Of a stretch of DNA of 9,974 nucleotides, positions 6,628 to 9,974 are shown in pieces. Origin of the DNA: Christensenella sp. UBA5394 (GTDB lineage: Bacteria; Bacillota; Clostridia; Christensenellales; CAG-138); the NCBI GenBank assembly GCA_002409725.1, contig DHOI01000077.1, forward strand, positions 1 through 9,974, written 5' to 3'. A model generated the notes under the pieces. The model saw only the letters and a list, made by a program, of their open reading frames with translations, did not search any database and had not been told where the DNA came from. The position numbers were made by a program, and so were the translations under genes. The first letter of the stretch is position 1, and every line of letters starts with the position of its first letter.

Positions 6628-6657
6628 TATTATTTCCCGGCTTTAATGAATGCATAC
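6628..6657 (-). promoter_or_regulatory. Candidate forespore sigma-F/sigma-G promoter of the Myb-like gene
   Basis: The minus strand holds GTATG (6657-6653), a 15-base spacer, then GGAAATAATA (6637-6628). The -10 part fits the sigma-F type GGnnAnAnTR at every fixed position, and GTATG fits four of five of GYATA. Read as sigma-G, GTATG fits GHATR and AATAATA, 18 bases on, fits six of seven of CATnHTA. The predicted start near 6621 gives a leader of about 27 bases. No comparable sigma-A promoter was seen in the gap. Confidence 0.5.
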
Positions 6658-6660
6658 GCC

Positions 6661-6697
6661 AAAACAAAAACCAAAGCAACGTTTCATCGCTTTGGTT
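6661..6697 (-). terminator. Intrinsic terminator of asnS
   Basis: AACCAAAGC pairs with GCTTTGGTT, extended inward by a G-T and an A-T pair to an 11-bp stem around a 7-base loop (6669-6697). On the minus strand the stem runs into TTTTTGTTTT. It lies about 60 bases after the asnS stop codon and insulates the Myb-like gene, whose promoter begins four bases further on. Confidence 0.9.
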
Positions 6698-6757
6698 TGT
6701 TCTCCTGCCGATGGAGGGTATATATCCTTATGCGTTTTTTAGGAAAGTTATGTGGCC

Positions 6758-8140
<1,383 letters not shown>

Positions 8141-8176
8141 GGAAAAACCTCCTCGTCGCATTCAGAGTTTCCAACT

Positions 8177-8206
8177 ATTATAACGCAACACCGCCCCGCA
8201 TTGCAA
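8177..8206 (-). promoter_or_regulatory. Sigma-A promoter of asnS
   Basis: A perfect TATAAT (8182-8177) on the minus strand is preceded, after 18 bases, by TTGCAA (8206-8201), four of six matches to the -35 consensus. Transcription would start near 8170, about 30 bases before the asnS ATG at 8140. Confidence 0.7.
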
Positions 8207-8210
8207 ATAT

Positions 8211-8240
8211 TTAGGCCGTGTGCCGCATATATTCCATAAT
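8211..8240 (+). promoter_or_regulatory. Weak candidate promoter for the plus-strand unknown gene
   Basis: CATAAT (8235-8240) matches the -10 consensus at five of six positions. The -35 candidates near 8211-8217 match at no more than three positions. A start near 8247 would leave a leader of about 28 bases. It is the only -10-like element before the gene, so it is kept at low confidence. Confidence 0.25.
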
Positions 8241-8274
8241 GGATAAATGCGCCCAGCAAAAGGAGAGACGTGCC

Positions 8275-9294
8275 ATGTATCATTCGCCTGTGCCGCTGAT
8301 CATCATCCGTGCGGATTGCACCGCCCTCATTGAGGTAAATGGGCAGCTTCTGGGCGAATGCGCCGAGGGCGCCCATGTGGCCATGCCTGCCAGCGATACA
8401 GGGGATTATTATATCTGCGCCATCCCCCTAAGCGCCGAGCCGCCCCGCTGGCCCGTGACCCGCAAGCTGCGCCTGGAGGAAGGCATGCTCGCAGGCCTGC
8501 CCGCTGCCGATGTTTCCATCTGCACCTGGCCCGGCGGGGTCTACGAGCTTTGCCTGCACACGGGCCGCGCTGCGGAGCGCCGGGGCGCGCAATTTCCCCG
8601 TACACTGGATCAGCTAAGCTATTCCGTGGGCAACCGCCGCCGCACCCTCACCCTCTATCAGGAGGATGGCCTGCGCCTTTGTATCGAGGATGGCGGCAGG
8701 CCCCGCACAGGCCTCTCGCTGGGCCAGGGCAGCTACGGCGCGCTGGCCGTTTATACGGCCGGTGGCCGCCAGTTCGCGGCCGTGCGCACCGTAAGCGAGG
8801 CCGGAGAGCGCCTTTTAATGCTCGATAGTGACCTCAACGCCGCCCTCGAGATTGCTGCCGCCCACATTTCGCTGGAAGAAACCGGCGTTTGCACCATCGA
8901 CCCGTTGGGCACCCGCATGGGCCACGAGGTGCGCACGCTCTATAGCTACTCCGCCGGGGCCTTCCAGGCAGGCCCGCCCGAAACGGGCTTTTTCACCCGC
9001 TCCTATGCCCGCCCTGCCGCCGGCCCCGCCCTCTCCACCGCCTTTTGCGAAGCCGTGCGCGAGGGCTTTCGAGAGGAGGCCCTGGGCTACCTCACCCCCA
9101 CCCTGCGTCAGGATTTGGATTTTGACGAAATAAAAGATTTCCTGGGAAATTTTGACCAATGCCGTCCCCCTTTGTCGGATGAAAAGGGCACGCTCCTTGG
9201 CCTCATCGCCGAAGAAGGCGAGCGCCTACAAAGCGCCCGCCTCTATGAATTCACCTTCGAAGGGGATGCGATCGCAGATATTGGCGAAGTTTAA
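8275..9294 (+). CDS. Hypothetical soluble protein, 339 residues
   Basis: I do not recognise this protein. It has no signal peptide, no transmembrane segment and no known catalytic motif. Residues 1 to about 50 look like a small beta-rich fold that starts with a hydrophobic strand (VPLIIIRADCTALIEVNGQLLG), reminiscent of PEGA-like modules, but this is only an impression. The middle (roughly 55-235) is also beta-rich. From about residue 253 it turns helical and acidic, ending with a block LDFDEIKDFLGNFDQC and an acidic last strand; similar ends occur in clostridial hypothetical proteins. The start is ATG at 8275, with AGGAG nine bases upstream; in-frame starts further upstream lack a ribosome binding site. 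It is the only plus-strand gene in the window, divergent from asnS, and its stop overlaps that of the convergent membrane protein. Codon use matches its neighbours, so recent transfer is not suggested. Confidence 0.85.
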   Translation: MYHSPVPLIIIRADCTALIEVNGQLLGECAEGAHVAMPASDTGDYYICAIPLSAEPPRWPVTRKLRLEEGMLAGLPAADVSICTWPGGVYELCLHTGRAAERRGAQFPRTLDQLSYSVGNRRRTLTLYQEDGLRLCIEDGGRPRTGLSLGQGSYGALAVYTAGGRQFAAVRTVSEAGERLLMLDSDLNAALEIAAAHISLEETGVCTIDPLGTRMGHEVRTLYSYSAGAFQAGPPETGFFTRSYARPAAGPALSTAFCEAVREGFREEALGYLTPTLRQDLDFDEIKDFLGNFDQCRPPLSDEKGTLLGLIAEEGERLQSARLYEFTFEGDAIADIGEV

Positions 9295-9836
9295 TAATAA
9301 AACCACTTCGTCGGCAGGTAGAACAGCCAGGGCGCGGTGACCAGCGCCATCAAGAGGGACAAGCGTTTCTTTTGCGCGTCCTCCAGATCGGTTTTGCGGT
9401 AGCACAGCTTATAATTTAGTTGGTAGAGGCAAAAGGCCGAAAGGGCAATCGCAGCCGTGATCCAAAGCACGGCCCACACGCTGGAAAAGGGGTCGAACAT
9501 CACGGGGCTGGTCAGATTATCGTAAATGAATGTGCCGACTGTTTTGCGGGCGGCCTCGCTTAATGGCAAGGCGCGGGCCCAGTCCGTCATCCACGCCGTC
9601 AGCAGCAGCAAAAGCACCCCGGGCAGGTCGCCCAGGAAGCCGCACCCCCAGATTTTGAGGATGTGCTTTTTGTAGAAAGCCTTTTTATCCTCGATGCCCA
9701 GCCGCCGCATGCCGAGGTAGAGCACCAAAGAGTCGATGCCGAAATTTCCGGCCAGCACGATGGGCCAAACGGGCGGGAAGATGAACAGCAGCCACACGGG
9801 GATGATCACGTTATAAAGGGTAACGGTTTTCTTCAC
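9291..9836 (-). CDS. Hypothetical polytopic membrane protein, 181 residues
   Basis: This protein has four or five hydrophobic segments: roughly residues 9-29, possibly 34-46, then 60-83, 118-140 and 158-176. The loops between them carry positive charge (MRRLGIEDKKAFYKKH; CYRKTDLEDAQKKR). No enzyme or transporter motif is visible and I cannot name a function; similar small membrane proteins appear in clostridial genomes. The GTG at 9836 is preferred because GGAGG lies exactly eight bases upstream. ATG at 9842 is only two bases from that sequence, and ATG at 9851 overlaps it and has no ribosome binding site. The gene begins 18 bases after the stop of the upstream minus-strand gene, so the two probably form an operon. 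Its stop shares four bases with that of the opposing gene. Confidence 0.85.
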   Translation of the reverse strand: MKKTVTLYNVIIPVWLLFIFPPVWPIVLAGNFGIDSLVLYLGMRRLGIEDKKAFYKKHILKIWGCGFLGDLPGVLLLLLTAWMTDWARALPLSEAARKTVGTFIYDNLTSPVMFDPFSSVWAVLWITAAIALSAFCLYQLNYKLCYRKTDLEDAQKKRLSLLMALVTAPWLFYLPTKWFYY

Positions 9837-9844
9837 AGGCATTT

Positions 9845-9849
9845 CCTCC
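9845..9849 (-). promoter_or_regulatory. Ribosome binding site that favours a GTG start
   Basis: GGAGG on the minus strand is eight bases before GTG at 9836, the usual distance. It is two bases from ATG at 9842 and overlaps ATG at 9851, so those two starts are less likely. Confidence 0.6.
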
Positions 9850-9854
9850 ATAGC

Positions 9855-9974
9855 TTACGAGCAGACCAGGCCAAAGCAGCCTTCGCCGCCGCTTAGGGTA
9901 CCATCCGTACCTACCTTACCATAGTAGCGCAGGCTGTCGATCAAATGCGCCACGCGGTTATTTTCGATGAAGGG
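9855..9974 (-). CDS. 3' end of an unrecognised protein entering from the right edge
   Basis: An open frame on the minus strand runs from the window edge to TAA at 9855-9857 and gives 39 residues: a start PFIENNRVAHLIDSLRYYGK and an end GGEGCFGLVCS. The short spacing to the membrane protein gene that follows, with that gene's ribosome binding site placed after this stop, supports it as a real coding end. The tail holds two cysteines and several glycines. Too little is visible for identification. It is probably the first or an earlier gene of an operon with the membrane protein. Confidence 0.65.
   Translation of the reverse strand, partial: PFIENNRVAHLIDSLRYYGKVGTDGTLSGGEGCFGLVCS

Noticed and set aside
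8141..8210. Possible T-box riboswitch upstream of asnS
   Set aside because: The leader between promoter and start codon is only about 30 bases, far too short for a T-box, and no T-box sequence is visible.

Overview
This is a GC-rich window carrying ordinary chromosomal genes, most likely from a spore-forming member of the Clostridia (Bacillota). Three things point there: the pair of a CarD-type regulator followed by a YacL-type PIN membrane protein; clean sigma-A promoters and AGGAGG-type ribosome binding sites; and a Myb-like regulator that resembles the forespore regulator RsfA. I could not run a database search, so the taxonomy is inference. I found no mobile element, CRISPR array, tRNA, rRNA or phage gene.

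Layout from the left, with all genes on the minus strand except one. A YacL-like PIN-domain membrane protein runs off the left edge (1-842). Upstream of it lies the CarD-family RNA polymerase-binding regulator (934-1398), which has its own near-consensus sigma-A promoter (1466-1494), a leader hairpin and an operator-like palindrome. Next comes the TldD/TldE metalloprotease pair, with tldD (2881-4269) read into pmbA/tldE (1547-2881) through overlapping stop and start codons. Upstream of these is rarA/mgsA, the replication-fork AAA+ ATPase (4355-5668), with an extended -10 promoter. A two-tier hairpin sits between rarA and tldD. Then comes a tandem Myb-like DNA-binding protein (5731-6594), whose upstream region contains a good match to a forespore sigma-F/sigma-G promoter. 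Behind that are a strong intrinsic terminator and asparaginyl-tRNA synthetase (6758-8140).

The right end holds genes I do not recognise. A 339-residue soluble protein on the plus strand (8275-9294) is divergent from asnS. Its stop codon shares a TTAA palindrome with the stop of a convergent polytopic membrane protein (9291-9836). That gene lies 18 bases behind the 3' end of another minus-strand gene, which enters from the right edge (9855-9974).

The genes do not form one pathway; they are a run of short transcription units. carD-yacL, rarA-tldD-pmbA (possibly coupled) and the unknown gene plus membrane protein look like separate operons, and asnS and the Myb-like gene are each alone. I found no convincing undescribed system. 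The best leads are the regulatory structures, especially the forespore-type promoter before the Myb-like gene and the hairpins around carD and between rarA and tldD. No gene-free stretch exceeds about 165 bases.
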